A stretch of 64,000 bases of DNA, from NCBI GenBank assembly GCA_003858485.1, contig RQYD01000020.1:59725-123724 (forward strand). The letters are read 5' to 3'. Of this stretch, positions 54,525 through 64,000 are shown one piece after another; position 1 is the stretch's first letter, and every line of letters begins with the position of its first letter. This stretch comes from Clostridiales bacterium COT073_COT-073. Lineage in GTDB: Bacteria > Bacillota > Clostridia > Lachnospirales > Vallitaleaceae. The notes under the pieces were generated by a model. The model saw only the letters and a program-made list of their open reading frames with translations. It made no database searches and was not told the origin of the DNA. The position numbers and the translations under genes were made by a program.

Positions 54525-55817
54525 TCAGACCTCCTTCTTGCCTGTCACCACTTCATAAATCAGGGACTTTTTATATTCGGTAAGTTTTTCGATAAGGGAT
54601 TCTTTGTTTAATATTGCTTTATCTATTTCAATACACTTCTTGTAAAGAAAAGAAACAATCAACTTTTGCATTTTACAATCTGGAACGCACACGTTCATAC
54701 TTTTGAGTCCTTCCCCATTTATTGTATACTGACCTGCTGCAGTTATTGTCTTCAACTCAATCTCTGTTCGACCAGCTACAGAATTCAAATATAATAACAA
54801 GAAATTAACATCTAATAAATCATTATTTATTTTAACTCTAATAATATGATCATTGTATGCAACAATATCTTTATTTGAGTTATATATTGCACATTTTCCA
54901 ACTAGGTTTTTACTTCCATTTACACGCACAAATAGTAAATCTCTTTCTTGTAGCTTATATTTCCTTATTTCATCCTCAGTTAACATTATTTTGTTAACTG
55001 AGGAATAATCAATCTTCCCATCTTGCGTTATATTTTTGAGTTTTAGAACTACTGTTCCTTCCGATTTTTCTAAATCTCTTCTAGATAATCCATTTTGCGT
55101 ACTAATAATCACTTTACCACATGTTGTAACTCTCCAACTTTCCGGTATCTCCCCAATCCATTCAACTCCACTATCTTTCATTTCTACATCAGTATCCAGT
55201 CCTTTGGTCACTGCTTCGGTGATAAGTGACTGCTTGTATTCTTTCAACTTTTCAATAATCACTTGCTCTTTTTCAATGATTTTATCAATTTTAGAACATT
55301 TATCATCTAGGTAGTTGGCAATTTTTTGTTGTTCAGGTTTACTATTCAACACTATTGGTAATGCAAGAAGTTCTCTAGCATTTAGTGAACTCCTAACTCC
55401 TTGTCCTCCCAATATATTAAACACACAATTATAGTACATTGAAATAAACCAATAATAATAGTACCTGTTATCATTAAAATTATTAGACAAAACTATGTAA
55501 GCAGGTGACACCAATCCTTCATATCTTGATAAACCTACTCTGCTTGTTTTTATATTCTCCAAATCAATCAGCTTAAAAACTAACTCATTTTTTCTTAGTA
55601 TTTGATAACTTTCAAACTTTTCTGGTTGAAGCCCTTCATTATCATCTTTACTTCTTTTAACTACTCCCTTTAAAGTCAATGCTAGCCGTTGAAAATGAAA
55701 CACCTCTTCACCGGCTACTTCTTTTTTATTATTAAAAAGTCTTTTAGTATGTATTATCTTCCACTCTTTCGGTATTTCCCCAATCCATTCAATTCCGCTG
55801 TCTTTCATTTCTCTCAT
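54525..55817 (-). CDS. hsdS: Type I restriction-modification specificity subunit S
   Basis: The 430-residue protein has two target recognition domains. Each opens with the same conserved block, MKDSGIEWIGEIP (residue 4) and MKDSGVEWIGEIP (about residue 212). Each closes with a coiled-coil spacer (IIEKLKEYKQSLITEAV and LIEKLTEYKKSLIYEVV). The duplicated blocks allow TRD exchange by recombination. It overlaps hsdM by ATGA. The target sequence cannot be read from the protein. Confidence 0.94.
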   Translation of the reverse strand: MREMKDSGIEWIGEIPKEWKIIHTKRLFNNKKEVAGEEVFHFQRLALTLKGVVKRSKDDNEGLQPEKFESYQILRKNELVFKLIDLENIKTSRVGLSRYEGLVSPAYIVLSNNFNDNRYYYYWFISMYYNCVFNILGGQGVRSSLNARELLALPIVLNSKPEQQKIANYLDDKCSKIDKIIEKEQVIIEKLKEYKQSLITEAVTKGLDTDVEMKDSGVEWIGEIPESWRVTTCGKVIISTQNGLSRRDLEKSEGTVVLKLKNITQDGKIDYSSVNKIMLTEDEIRKYKLQERDLLFVRVNGSKNLVGKCAIYNSNKDIVAYNDHIIRVKINNDLLDVNFLLLYLNSVAGRTEIELKTITAAGQYTINGEGLKSMNVCVPDCKMQKLIVSFLYKKCIEIDKAILNKESLIEKLTEYKKSLIYEVVTGKKEV

Positions 55818-57544
55818 TGGTTAAATACCTCCTCAAGGCTTCCGGAAAGTTCTAATTCCAGTTCCATAATTTCTGCCATTATTTCCGCAGAAGAACGTGG
55901 TGCCACATATTCATAAAAATAACGGGTAAAAGGTATTTCATAACCTACCTTTGACTTCTTGTCATCTATCCATGCATCTTCGACAAAAGGAAGCACTTCC
56001 CTTTTAAAATACTCTTTGATGTTTTCTTTTAATGGTACACTCTCAGTATCTCTCAGCGAAGAGTCTGCTTGCTTTTTGCCATTTTTTAATATTAGTTCTC
56101 CCTTTTCATCTCGCAATGGTCTTTCCACCGTAATTTTGGTATATCCAAAATCTTCATTCTCAAAAATTTTGCTGATTTTACCCTCTCTAAAATCACCATA
56201 GATTTGAGTTATCTCCTCAATGGCTTCCTTCGGAATATCATTTCTCTTATTTCCTAACGCCTTTCTTCGTTTTTCAAAAAGCCCATTGGCATTGATGAGC
56301 TGAACTTTCCCCTCTCTCTTGGTACCGGCTTTTTTATTGGAAAGTACCCAAATATAGGTGGCAATGCCGGTATTATAAAAAATATCATTTGGCAAGGCAA
56401 TAATTGCCTCCAATAAATCTTTTTCCAAAATATACTTTCTTATTTCTGATGGACCGCTACCGGCATCACCGGTAAAAAGCGGGGAACCATTGTGGATAAT
56501 GGCAATTCTACTGCCACCGTCTTTTGGTTCTTTCATTTTAGCAATTGCATTTAAAAGAAATAGCATCTGGCTATCCGATGCCGCCGGCAGTCCTGCCCCA
56601 AAGCGACCGGCAAAGCCTTTTTTCGCTTCTTTTTCCACTGCTGTTTTTTCGTTTTTCCATTCTCTACCAAAGGGTGGATTTGAAATAATATAATCGAATC
56701 TTTGTCCCTCAAATTGATCATCCGACAATGTATTACCACTCTTAATAAAGCTGGCATCATTTCCCTTGATTAACATATCCGCCTTACAGATAGCAAAAGT
56801 TTGGTCATTTATCTCCTGGCCAAATGCCATTAATTTTGTCGTATCATTGTGGGCATACAAATATTCCTCTGCTACGGTAAGCATACCACCGGTTCCGCAA
56901 GCCGGATCGTAAATCGTCCGTACAACATTTGTGCCGGATAAAATATCATTATCATCATGAAACAAAATATTTACCATTAGCTTTATCACTTCTCTTGGGG
57001 TATAGTGTTGTCCGGCATCTTCGTTATGTGCTTCTGAAAATCTGCGAATAATTTCTTCAAAAATATATCCCATCTCCAAGTTTGAAATTAAGTCCGGGTG
57101 TAGATTTGCTTTTTCGGTAGTAAACTCCTTAATCACCATATACAAAATGCCTTTATTTGCCATGGTTGCAATATGTCCTTCAAACTTAAATTTTTCAATA
57201 ATATCACGCACATTTTCCGAAAAACCATTTAAATAATCTAGAAAATTCCTCTCAATATTATCCGGGTCGTCCACCAATTTTTCAAATGTATATTTACTTG
57301 TATTATAAAATGTATAGCCTGTTAGATTCGTAAGGAAGACATCTTTCATGGCTATATTCTTTACACTTGCATACTTCTCTAAAACCGCATCCTTGGTATC
57401 TCTCAAGATACAATCAAATCTACGAATTACCGTTAAAGGAAGAATAACTTCACCATATTCATGAGGTTTATAAACCCCGGTTAATTTATCTGCAATTGCC
57501 CAGATTAATGATGCTTTCTCGTTGATGCGACTGCTTAAACTCAT
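55814..57544 (-). CDS. hsdM: Type I restriction-modification methyltransferase subunit M
   Basis: The 576-residue N6-adenine methyltransferase has motif I DPACGTGG (213-220) and motif IV NPPFG (289-293). The N-terminal helical HsdM_N part and a C-terminal coiled tail are present. It is the first gene of an hsdM-hsdS-hsdR operon. GGAGG lies ahead of the ATG. Complete and apparently functional. Confidence 0.96.
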   Translation of the reverse strand: MSLSSRINEKASLIWAIADKLTGVYKPHEYGEVILPLTVIRRFDCILRDTKDAVLEKYASVKNIAMKDVFLTNLTGYTFYNTSKYTFEKLVDDPDNIERNFLDYLNGFSENVRDIIEKFKFEGHIATMANKGILYMVIKEFTTEKANLHPDLISNLEMGYIFEEIIRRFSEAHNEDAGQHYTPREVIKLMVNILFHDDNDILSGTNVVRTIYDPACGTGGMLTVAEEYLYAHNDTTKLMAFGQEINDQTFAICKADMLIKGNDASFIKSGNTLSDDQFEGQRFDYIISNPPFGREWKNEKTAVEKEAKKGFAGRFGAGLPAASDSQMLFLLNAIAKMKEPKDGGSRIAIIHNGSPLFTGDAGSGPSEIRKYILEKDLLEAIIALPNDIFYNTGIATYIWVLSNKKAGTKREGKVQLINANGLFEKRRKALGNKRNDIPKEAIEEITQIYGDFREGKISKIFENEDFGYTKITVERPLRDEKGELILKNGKKQADSSLRDTESVPLKENIKEYFKREVLPFVEDAWIDDKKSKVGYEIPFTRYFYEYVAPRSSAEIMAEIMELELELSGSLEEVFNQ

Positions 57545-57817
57545 TGTTTTCCTCCGCTTTATGTTAAACTGTTTTCTTGCTCTAAATCCAGTAAGCTACT
57601 AGCTTCACTCCTTGCTATTGAGAGCTTTCTAAATCACTTTTTACCCTAAATAAACATTCATTAAATTTTTAAACTCTTAGTATAAATATACCATAAATTA
57701 AACTTTAAAACAAATATTTTTGCTTATTTCAGCAATATTTCAACAATATTTTAAAAGAAATCGAATATAGAAAAACACCTCGAAATAAAACTTCATACTT
57801 ATCATGAGCAAAAGTTT

Positions 57818-58047
57818 CTAAATCATCAAAAAACTTTTTATCTTCCCATAGATGATTTGTCTTCTATACTTCGGTGCAAACACAATATGATATTTACATT
57901 CCCACCTAGTATGTGTTAAACTATTTTTGTCCCTTTGGACACCTCCTTTTGATATTTTGTTGCAGTTTGCAGACCTGCATTCATTATATCACAGGAGGTT
58001 TTTTCCTTGATGCTAAAGCTTTCTTCTCCCCCAGCATAGCTGGGGGT
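57818..58047 (-). mobile_element. tnpA: IS200/IS605 remnant (tnpA 5' end and hairpin)
   Basis: A start-less frame gives NSLTHTRWECKYHIVFAPK followed by YRRQIIYGK, the N terminus of the HUH transposase TnpA. It meets a stop at 57820-57818; the rest of the transposase is absent and the usual ATG is lost. About 100 bp upstream on that strand is the perfect stem CCCCCAGC-ATA-GCTGGGGG (58028-58046), as in IS200 left ends, where it attenuates the transposase. The stem also has T-runs on the plus strand and could act as a terminator. Confidence 0.7.
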
Positions 58048-58260
58048 TTTTTGTTGTTAAAGCAGACAATAAAAACAGCGTAGCCGCCATAAAGTTGCTA
58101 CGCTTAAAAATTTGACTTTTGGAGTAAGCTTGTCTTCGCTGATCACTCCATTTTTTTATTTATCTGATATTTTAAAATGTTCCAAAATCCCCCCGAACTT
58201 CCTTTATTTAGCGCCATTTTTTCTAATCCCCTCAATTGATAAACCAAAGTAATTTTAATC

Positions 58261-59709
58261 TTACTCCACCTCCTGTAAGATCAGGCTTCCATCTTCTCCG
58301 CTTGGATAAAGCATAAAAGTTCTGGTATTACCATCTTCGTCAGTGAAAGAAATCCCATTATTTGGAATAAGTCCTGCAAAATGCACTCCGACAATGAACG
58401 GACGGTTAGGATCAAGGACATCCATCCCATACACTTCTTCGATCACAAAGCTTTCTTTGCCATTTTCATCAACTTCACCATTTTTAAGCTCAAGTATTCT
58501 AAAATCTGCGACCATTTCATTGGTTGTAAAGGTTACTTTTACGGTGTCTTCATCTTCCACATTAAATGAATCATAGTCAAAAGCATATTTTAACTCCTCC
58601 TCTGTAGAATAATCTACATGAATCCTGATAGAATCAAACTCTGCCAGCGAATCTTCAGAATACTCATAAAAGGGAATAAAGCGAATTCTTTTAATTTGAT
58701 CACTGATTTTGGCCAGGAGTTCTTCAAATTCACTTTCCGAAATCTTCAGCTCTTTTGAAATTTTAGGATCCGATTCCCCGACTTTATTATGAAAATAACC
58801 AAGCTTATTGCTGTTTTCGCTTTTTTCATGGATAAAGTAATAATCCAGATATTTAACCCCCATTCCATCCCTGGATAGTTTATAAATTCCCGAAACCTCA
58901 TCCAGCGGATTGCCGACATAATTATGATAAAACTTACCATTCCCAAGATAAAATTGCTTTTCTCTTGCTGTTCCGGCCAGCACAAATTGAGGCTCCTTAT
59001 CTATCAAGGTATACAAAGCATAAATATTTCTGCCATAAGCATATCCGCCTTCTTCCATCTCCACACTGCCGATAATCAGCTCCGGGATCTGATCGCCACT
59101 GACATCAAGAATATTATAGCCAATGTTCCATAAAGCAACAGGATCGTTTGGATTAATTTGCTTAAGCACGCCAACTGTATCTTCATTAATTTCTTCAATC
59201 AGAGGTTGGTTGGTATAGGCTTGAAATACACCGATCATATCATAGCTCAGTTCATCTGTTTCGATTTGATTGGAAAGCAATTTATAATACCTGGAAAGGA
59301 TGTCATTATAAAAATGCTTGTATTCCCGGGCAGCTTCCTTGTAATCAGAATTATAATTCAGATATTTATCATTATTACTTGTCTGATCATCTGCCTGTTC
59401 CTGACTGTCGTCTTTTTTTGGCTCATCCTGAGCATCTGCCTGCTTTTTCTCATTCTTCTTTTTCACTTTATCCGTGTTCTTTTTATCTACTTTCTTTTTG
59501 CCGATTTCCTTTTTATTATTTTCTTTTTTATTATTTTCTTTTTTATCATTTTCTTTTTTATCATTTTCTTTTTTATCACCCTCATTTTCCACACTTGATG
59601 CTTGCTTATTTGGGCTTTCCTCTTTTTTATGCTCCTGATTTGAACATCCAAAAAGGAAAAAGGAAACCATACTGATTATCATCACCAACAACAAATATCT
59701 TCTTTTCAT
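58261..59709 (-). CDS. Lipoprotein with KKEN repeats, paralogue A
   Basis: The 482-residue lipoprotein has a lipobox ending at C22 (FFLFGC). A Lys/Glu/Asn linker contains a tandem five-residue repeat (DKKEN/NKKEN, encoded by about 15-bp units near 59,515-59,580). The globular part has DVSGDQIPELIIGSVE, resembling FG-GAP-type calcium loops. Function unknown; probably a surface sensor or binding protein. A paralogue with the same central fold lies directly upstream. Confidence 0.82.
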   Translation of the reverse strand: MKRRYLLLVMIISMVSFFLFGCSNQEHKKEESPNKQASSVENEGDKKENDKKENDKKENNKKENNKKEIGKKKVDKKNTDKVKKKNEKKQADAQDEPKKDDSQEQADDQTSNNDKYLNYNSDYKEAAREYKHFYNDILSRYYKLLSNQIETDELSYDMIGVFQAYTNQPLIEEINEDTVGVLKQINPNDPVALWNIGYNILDVSGDQIPELIIGSVEMEEGGYAYGRNIYALYTLIDKEPQFVLAGTAREKQFYLGNGKFYHNYVGNPLDEVSGIYKLSRDGMGVKYLDYYFIHEKSENSNKLGYFHNKVGESDPKISKELKISESEFEELLAKISDQIKRIRFIPFYEYSEDSLAEFDSIRIHVDYSTEEELKYAFDYDSFNVEDEDTVKVTFTTNEMVADFRILELKNGEVDENGKESFVIEEVYGMDVLDPNRPFIVGVHFAGLIPNNGISFTDEDGNTRTFMLYPSGEDGSLILQEVE

Positions 59710-59826
59710 TCTATCCTCCCATCCATAGGCAAAATCATCTCTTCATTTTTAAATGCTCTGCTTCTCCTCTTTTTAAGATGCAGACTCCCAGCTGTCATTC
59801 CCATCTTAAATCAGCATGCCAGGCTT

Positions 59827-61518
59827 CTAATTCCCATCTTCTTTAAAAGGATAATTATCAAATTCGATTTCTTCATAAGATACCACCTTGCCATCAGCAT
59901 CTGTGGTAACATATACTAAATCACATAAGTATTCTACATTTAATGCTTTCGATTTTTTTACCAGTTTCGTTGTTTGGTAGGTAATTGCTTCCCGAATTTG
60001 CCCATATGTAACTTTGTTTTCATCACTGTCATATTCCACTTCATCCAACCAGATCAATTTCTTGTCATAATCTTTTTTGCTGCAAATCGCATAGAATTCA
60101 GCATTCTTTTTGATTGATGAAGTTGGTTTTAAATCGCTTGTCTTTCGGAAAACATGAACCGGTGCATCAAATGCTTCAAACATAAAGGTGATGCCATTAT
60201 TGATTTGATAAAGTTCTACGATGATCTCACCATCAGCTAAAGTTTTGTAAGTTAAAGTATAATCGCCATCAAAATTATCGCCAAAAAACATATCTTTCTC
60301 TGCTGACGGGACTTCAAATTGCTCGGTTTGAAAAGAAATCGTATTATCAAGCCCTTCCTCATCCTGCGTATAATCTAATATTTCTATATATCCCTCTGAA
60401 TGATACTGGCCCTTATTGTCAGGATCGATGATCTCAAAAGAATAGGCACCATCTTCGGAAATCAATAGCTTTGCCATATCGGTGGAGGAAGGTGCATGCC
60501 AATATGTCCATTCTCCTACTAAAAACTGCATGATATCATCCGCTTTTTTAAATACCAAGGGATCTGTTTTTGATTTTTTGGGCTTCGTTTGAGTTTGAGT
60601 TTTTTCCGGTGCCTGATATTTGGAAAACGGAGTATAGGAAATGGCTTCAATTCGCTCTATAATTGCATTAACCCCGGTTGAAAACTCTCCCTGATCCAAT
60701 TTTTGGGCCTTGTCTATATCATAATCCCCTGTTTCACTGTAATAATATACAGACTCCTCAGGTTGAAGAAATAATTCCTTTGAGGTCAATGTCGTTTCGC
60801 CGGCTTCAAGCTGAAAGACTGCATTTGAATATCCGTGCAGGCCAGTACTTTGATTGACAAACTCACCATCCCCCAAATAAAAGTATTGATCACGTGGATT
60901 TCCTGCCAAAATTAGCTGCGGCTTATTTTCTGCTAAAGTAAATACCGCATAAATACTGCCTACCTCGGTTGTGCCGGCTTCACTGTCCACCGATCCGATA
61001 AATAGCTCCGGCACCTTATCCTGGTTGATGTCCATGATCGCATAACCGACCATCTCTAAAATATCCTCCCGCTCCAAGATCAGGAACATCTCCCAAATCG
61101 CTGCCTTACTGTCATCGATCTCTTTATTATCCAGCTCACTGTTTTGATCATAATTTAAGATAAACTGATGATATTCGTTCAACAAAGCAACATACAGCTT
61201 TGAGATCGTATCGGCAGATTTAGAAGTCTTATTCGTCTCTTTATCTTTGTCAGAATTATTTTTATTTTCTTTTTTTAAATTAATTTTTTTCTCTTTTTTG
61301 GATTTACTCTTATTTTCTTCTTTCGATTTACTCTTATTTTCTTCTTTCGAACTACTTTTATTTTCTTCTTGGGAATGGCTTTTATTCTCTTCCTGGGAAT
61401 TGTTTGGGCTGCCGGAAGGCACATCTGTTTCACCATTCTTTGAACCAAATTTGCCGCATCCACTCAGCATAATGCTAAATACGCAAAAAAATAAGATCAG
61501 GATCCTCGCTTTTTTCAT
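59827..61518 (-). CDS. Lipoprotein with EENKSxS repeats, paralogue B
   Basis: The 563-residue lipoprotein starts at an ATG (61518) nine bases after GGAG; an ATG six bases upstream is too close. The lipobox LSGC is followed by tandem heptads of the EENKSxS type (about 45-75). The globular part holds YAIMDINQDKVPELFIGSVD, matching paralogue A. A further C-terminal domain is extra (FLVGEWTYWHAPSS..). Probably a surface protein. Repeat number likely varies between strains. Confidence 0.82.
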   Translation of the reverse strand: MKKARILILFFCVFSIMLSGCGKFGSKNGETDVPSGSPNNSQEENKSHSQEENKSSSKEENKSKSKEENKSKSKKEKKINLKKENKNNSDKDKETNKTSKSADTISKLYVALLNEYHQFILNYDQNSELDNKEIDDSKAAIWEMFLILEREDILEMVGYAIMDINQDKVPELFIGSVDSEAGTTEVGSIYAVFTLAENKPQLILAGNPRDQYFYLGDGEFVNQSTGLHGYSNAVFQLEAGETTLTSKELFLQPEESVYYYSETGDYDIDKAQKLDQGEFSTGVNAIIERIEAISYTPFSKYQAPEKTQTQTKPKKSKTDPLVFKKADDIMQFLVGEWTYWHAPSSTDMAKLLISEDGAYSFEIIDPDNKGQYHSEGYIEILDYTQDEEGLDNTISFQTEQFEVPSAEKDMFFGDNFDGDYTLTYKTLADGEIIVELYQINNGITFMFEAFDAPVHVFRKTSDLKPTSSIKKNAEFYAICSKKDYDKKLIWLDEVEYDSDENKVTYGQIREAITYQTTKLVKKSKALNVEYLCDLVYVTTDADGKVVSYEEIEFDNYPFKEDGN

Positions 61519-61612
61519 AATCATACTCTCCTTTGATTCACTATCATTATATCTTGAATTTCCACATTTTTTTGGAAACTCCTTATATAGTCTACTTATC
61601 GCAAACAGAAAT

Positions 61613-61673
61613 TTGAAGCACGTAAAGGAAATGTCTGCTGCGCAGCCGCTTCCATTTCCTTTACGCGCTTCAA
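61613..61673. repeat. 21-bp inverted repeat with structured loop
   Basis: Arms 61613-61633 and 61653-61673 are perfect inverse copies except one base (an A/G difference). Each includes GTAAAGGAAATG or its inverse. The 19-bp loop holds a palindromic CTGCGCAG. It lies a few bases past the SLH gene stop. It may act as a terminator or be a REP-like element; no clear T-run follows. Confidence 0.65.
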
Positions 61674-61680
61674 CAGAATT

Positions 61681-63498
61681 CTACATCAGACATCCTGTGA
61701 TCGTAATTGAGAATGGTCCAGTATAAACTTGACCTGTAGATTCATATAATTTTTCTACATAAATCGTATATCCTGCAAAATTTCTGTAGGAGTCTTCCCC
61801 TTCCGGAATGATCTCAAAACCATCGCAAGGGGTTCCATCATAACCTAACACTTCAAATAGCTGATAACGAACTTTAACTTCTTTTTGATTTGCATCCACG
61901 ACTCTTAAGCCCTCAACGGATCCAATTTTACCATCCGTATAAAGATCGATTGTAGATGATCCACAACGATAATCAGTCACCACAATTGGCTGGGCTTTAA
62001 TGTCAGTATCCTGTTTGGCCTCTGCATATTTCTGCTCAGGCTCAGGAGTTGCCGGAAGAGTTTTTTTATCTTTGGGCTGCTCAACCACCGGTACATCCTT
62101 CCACATTTCGATCACATCAATCTTCGGGGGATCGACTACAATTTCAGCTGGTTTCGGTTCTTCAACTTCAGGCAACGGAATCTCTTTTTTCTCAAAAGCA
62201 CTAAAATCAAGGACCAGCTCATCGGCCTCATCCATAAATTTATGATAAGGTGATGTCATATAGCCCCAAACCTTTAGTCTTGCTTCTTTCGTCGGATAAA
62301 CTTCCGGATTTTTAAAGACCACCTTAAATTCCTTGCCACCCCAACTTAAATCATAATCTACCTTTTCTTGCATCAGCTTGCCGTCACTGTAGACTTCATG
62401 TCCTTCGGCTCCCTTTTTATGACCATCCGGCGGCATCACATTGATACTCAAAATGCCCTTAAAACTCTTATTATTTAACACTTCTCCCTGCACAAATTTA
62501 ATCGGAGTAAAGTCCTTAAATTCGGCCTTAACGGTAGAGTCAGAAATTACCGATTTGCCGTCAAAAGCCTTTAGTCCGGTCATTCTACAGATAATGGTCT
62601 TACCATGTAAATTTTGATTGGAGAATTTAAAGCGAATACTAGCGCCGCCTGGTGAAATATTATAGTAAGCATCTTCAATCCGTCTGCCATCAACGGTAAA
62701 TTCAAAATTGTTTTTACTTGGAGACGCAACCATGGTATTAAACTGCACTTCCAGCTCATCATAAAGATAAGTTTTGGCCGCAATCGGCTTTAAGGATGGC
62801 GGCAACTGAACAGCTTTAAATACCTTTGGAGTATCAACCTTGGGTGGGTTGGGAATGGTACTGTTTGGTTTTTCAAACTGTGCTTTACTCAGTTTATCAC
62901 GATAACGCTTTAAATCTTCATTGCCTAAAATCATACCGGTATTACCATTTTGGGGAATTTCAAGTGTATTGGTCATATAAATAAAGGCCTGTCCTCTGGT
63001 AATCCCCTCCAGGCCATCGCCCGCATCAACGGTAATGCCCTGCATTCTGGCCTTGGCCATGATGTCCTCTCTCTCCCAATCAGCCGTATGAGCCAATGCC
63101 CTCAGCATATAAGTGGCCATGATCTTACGATTGACCGGTTGTCCTGCTCCAAAAAGATTATTGCCAATGCCATTGGTCAATCCCTTTTGATAGGCAAAAT
63201 CCACATATTTGACCGCCCAATGCGTTAACGGAACATCAGTAAATTGGCCATAGGCTACAAAGGCCTGTGCTTCCTTTTCCAGCCCGAGCATTCGGATCAA
63301 TATGACGATCGCCTGCTCTCTGTTTAAAGGCTTGCCTTCTTCCAATCCCTGTTCGGTGCCTTTGATAATATCCAGCTCCTGCAAAATTTGACCAGCCAAT
63401 TCCTGATTTTTAGTTGAATCAGGGATGGTGGTCGCTTGAATCGTGACTGTTGATAAGATAAGACATAATCCGAAAATTACACTTAATCTCTTTTTCAT
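61681..63498 (-). CDS. SLH-domain exported protein
   Basis: The 605-residue protein has a signal peptide (LSVIFGLCLILSTVTIQA) and SLH-type modules (ELDIIKG..LNREQAIVILIRML and YGQFTDVPLTHWAVKYVDFAYQKGLTNG, with GAGQPVNRKIMATYMLRAL, about 38-140). Beta-rich domains follow, and a Pro-rich stretch (about 435-500). It probably attaches to the wall via SLH. GGAGGAGG precedes the ATG. It ends next to the inverted repeat at 61613. Confidence 0.85.
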   Translation of the reverse strand: MKKRLSVIFGLCLILSTVTIQATTIPDSTKNQELAGQILQELDIIKGTEQGLEEGKPLNREQAIVILIRMLGLEKEAQAFVAYGQFTDVPLTHWAVKYVDFAYQKGLTNGIGNNLFGAGQPVNRKIMATYMLRALAHTADWEREDIMAKARMQGITVDAGDGLEGITRGQAFIYMTNTLEIPQNGNTGMILGNEDLKRYRDKLSKAQFEKPNSTIPNPPKVDTPKVFKAVQLPPSLKPIAAKTYLYDELEVQFNTMVASPSKNNFEFTVDGRRIEDAYYNISPGGASIRFKFSNQNLHGKTIICRMTGLKAFDGKSVISDSTVKAEFKDFTPIKFVQGEVLNNKSFKGILSINVMPPDGHKKGAEGHEVYSDGKLMQEKVDYDLSWGGKEFKVVFKNPEVYPTKEARLKVWGYMTSPYHKFMDEADELVLDFSAFEKKEIPLPEVEEPKPAEIVVDPPKIDVIEMWKDVPVVEQPKDKKTLPATPEPEQKYAEAKQDTDIKAQPIVVTDYRCGSSTIDLYTDGKIGSVEGLRVVDANQKEVKVRYQLFEVLGYDGTPCDGFEIIPEGEDSYRNFAGYTIYVEKLYESTGQVYTGPFSITITGCLM

Positions 63499-63908
63499 AC
63501 TCCTACCTCCTCCTTTGGATTGTTTAAGTAATATCTGTGTATTATTTTCCCCTGTCTTTCCGGCATTTCAGAGTTGCTAATTATATAAGAAATCACGCCG
63601 AAATTTGACTGTATTCAGTTTATCATATTTCGACAAAAATTGCACTATTTAAAGATCAGTTTCTTTCTATTTAGTATTTTTAACCAAAATTTCAGTTATC
63701 CATTGTTGCGTATCGACTATATAAAAGATCATTTATTTTATAATCTTTTGCTATTTCTCCATCTAATTTTTATTTTGACAACTTCGTAATGCTTTTCCAT
63801 GTTGGAGGAAGCATCTTTTATCTATACATGATAGCCAAAGTGGAATACAATAAGCTTTTCACTTTTTCACACAGCGACATTATACCAGCATTTTTTAGTT
63901 CACAATCA

Positions 63909-63978
63909 AAACCGCCGGCTCAGCCGGCGGTTTGCTCTGCCCCTGTAAGGGGCTGTTACTGGCTGCGCTTGTAAGCGC
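63909..63978. repeat. Hairpin cluster at window end
   Basis: Three perfect stems: AAACCGCCGGCT-C-AGCCGGCGGTTT (63909-63933), GCCCC-TGTAA-GGGGC (63939-63953) and GCGCT-TGTAA-GCGCA-type (63965-63978). The latter two share a TGTAA centre. The region is far more GC-rich than the surroundings. The first stem could be a terminator for a gene to the right. The remaining 63,499-63,900 is AT-rich upstream DNA of the SLH gene without other features. Confidence 0.6.
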
Positions 63979-64000
63979 ACCGAAGGTCTGCCTCTCGCAT

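Noticed and set aside
59158..59598. 146-codon hydrophobic ORF on the plus strand
   Set aside because: It is the antisense of the Lys/Glu-rich repeats of lipoprotein A; Phe/Ile runs are expected there.

Overview
The window reads as a low-G+C chromosomal segment of an anaerobic Bacillota, most likely class Clostridia. The signs are strong AGGAGG ribosome sites, frequent TTG and GTG starts, SLH-domain exported proteins, a BlaI/BlaR1-type pair, and clostridial-type small families (DUF1877, ClbS/DfsB, DUF2785, CutA, AlkD). No rRNA, tRNA, CRISPR array or phage structural gene was seen. Almost everything from 1 to 38,010 lies on the minus strand; 38,278-43,075 and 44,618-46,595 are plus; the rest is minus.

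Layout. 1-2104: a frame-broken VWA/Cna_B surface protein cut by the window edge. 2.4-2.55 kb: a run of tiny hairpins. 2.56-4.5 kb: methyltransferase, ParB/Srx-like protein and GNAT. 4.6-15.8 kb: a Wadjet (JetABCD) anti-plasmid locus in the order jetD-jetA-jetB-[LCM-type methyltransferase]-[AlbA_2 ATP-binding regulator]-jetC. The SMC gene is therefore separated from its partners by two unrelated genes with their own signals, and palindromic repeats sit at two of the junctions. 16.2-26.6 kb: MerR regulator with a textbook 19-bp-spacer promoter, TPM protein plus zinc-ribbon partner, GH38 mannosidase, flavin reductase, DUF1877, RclA-like flavoprotein disulfide reductase, and ThpR. 26.8-28.7 kb: a two-gene AAA ATPase plus DUF4276 TOPRIM-like pair that resembles OLD/PARIS-type immune systems. 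28.8-38.0 kb: mixed genes, including a CutA-AlkD fusion, MFS transporter, Gfo/Idh oxidoreductase, DUF2254 membrane protein, ClbS/DfsB protein and WYL regulator. 38.3-43.1 kb (plus): alpha/beta hydrolase, lipoprotein and an SLH/beta-helix surface protein. 44.6-46.6 kb: BlaI-type repressor with perfect operators and an M56 sensor carrying a degenerate M23 domain. 48.1-57.5 kb: a second defence-like block with an FRG-domain protein, a zinc-binding partner, a deleted AAA_13 ATPase and a complete type I restriction-modification operon (hsdM-hsdS-hsdR). 57.8-58.05 kb: an IS200/IS605 remnant. 58.3-63.5 kb: two paralogous repeat-bearing lipoproteins and an SLH protein.

How the parts fit. Two accessory blocks (4.6-15.8 and 26.8/48-57.5 kb) carry at least three defence modules (Wadjet, ATPase-TOPRIM pair, type I R-M) plus candidate modules (FRG/zinc protein). 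The exported protein clusters at both ends are consistent with an S-layer-bearing cell surface. The best candidates for something undescribed are the split Wadjet locus with its inserted cargo, the interleaved inverted repeats and phased operator next to that cargo, the FRG/zinc protein pair, and a family of modular hairpin clusters that recurs in several intergenic regions. All calls come from reading the sequence by eye; no database search was run.
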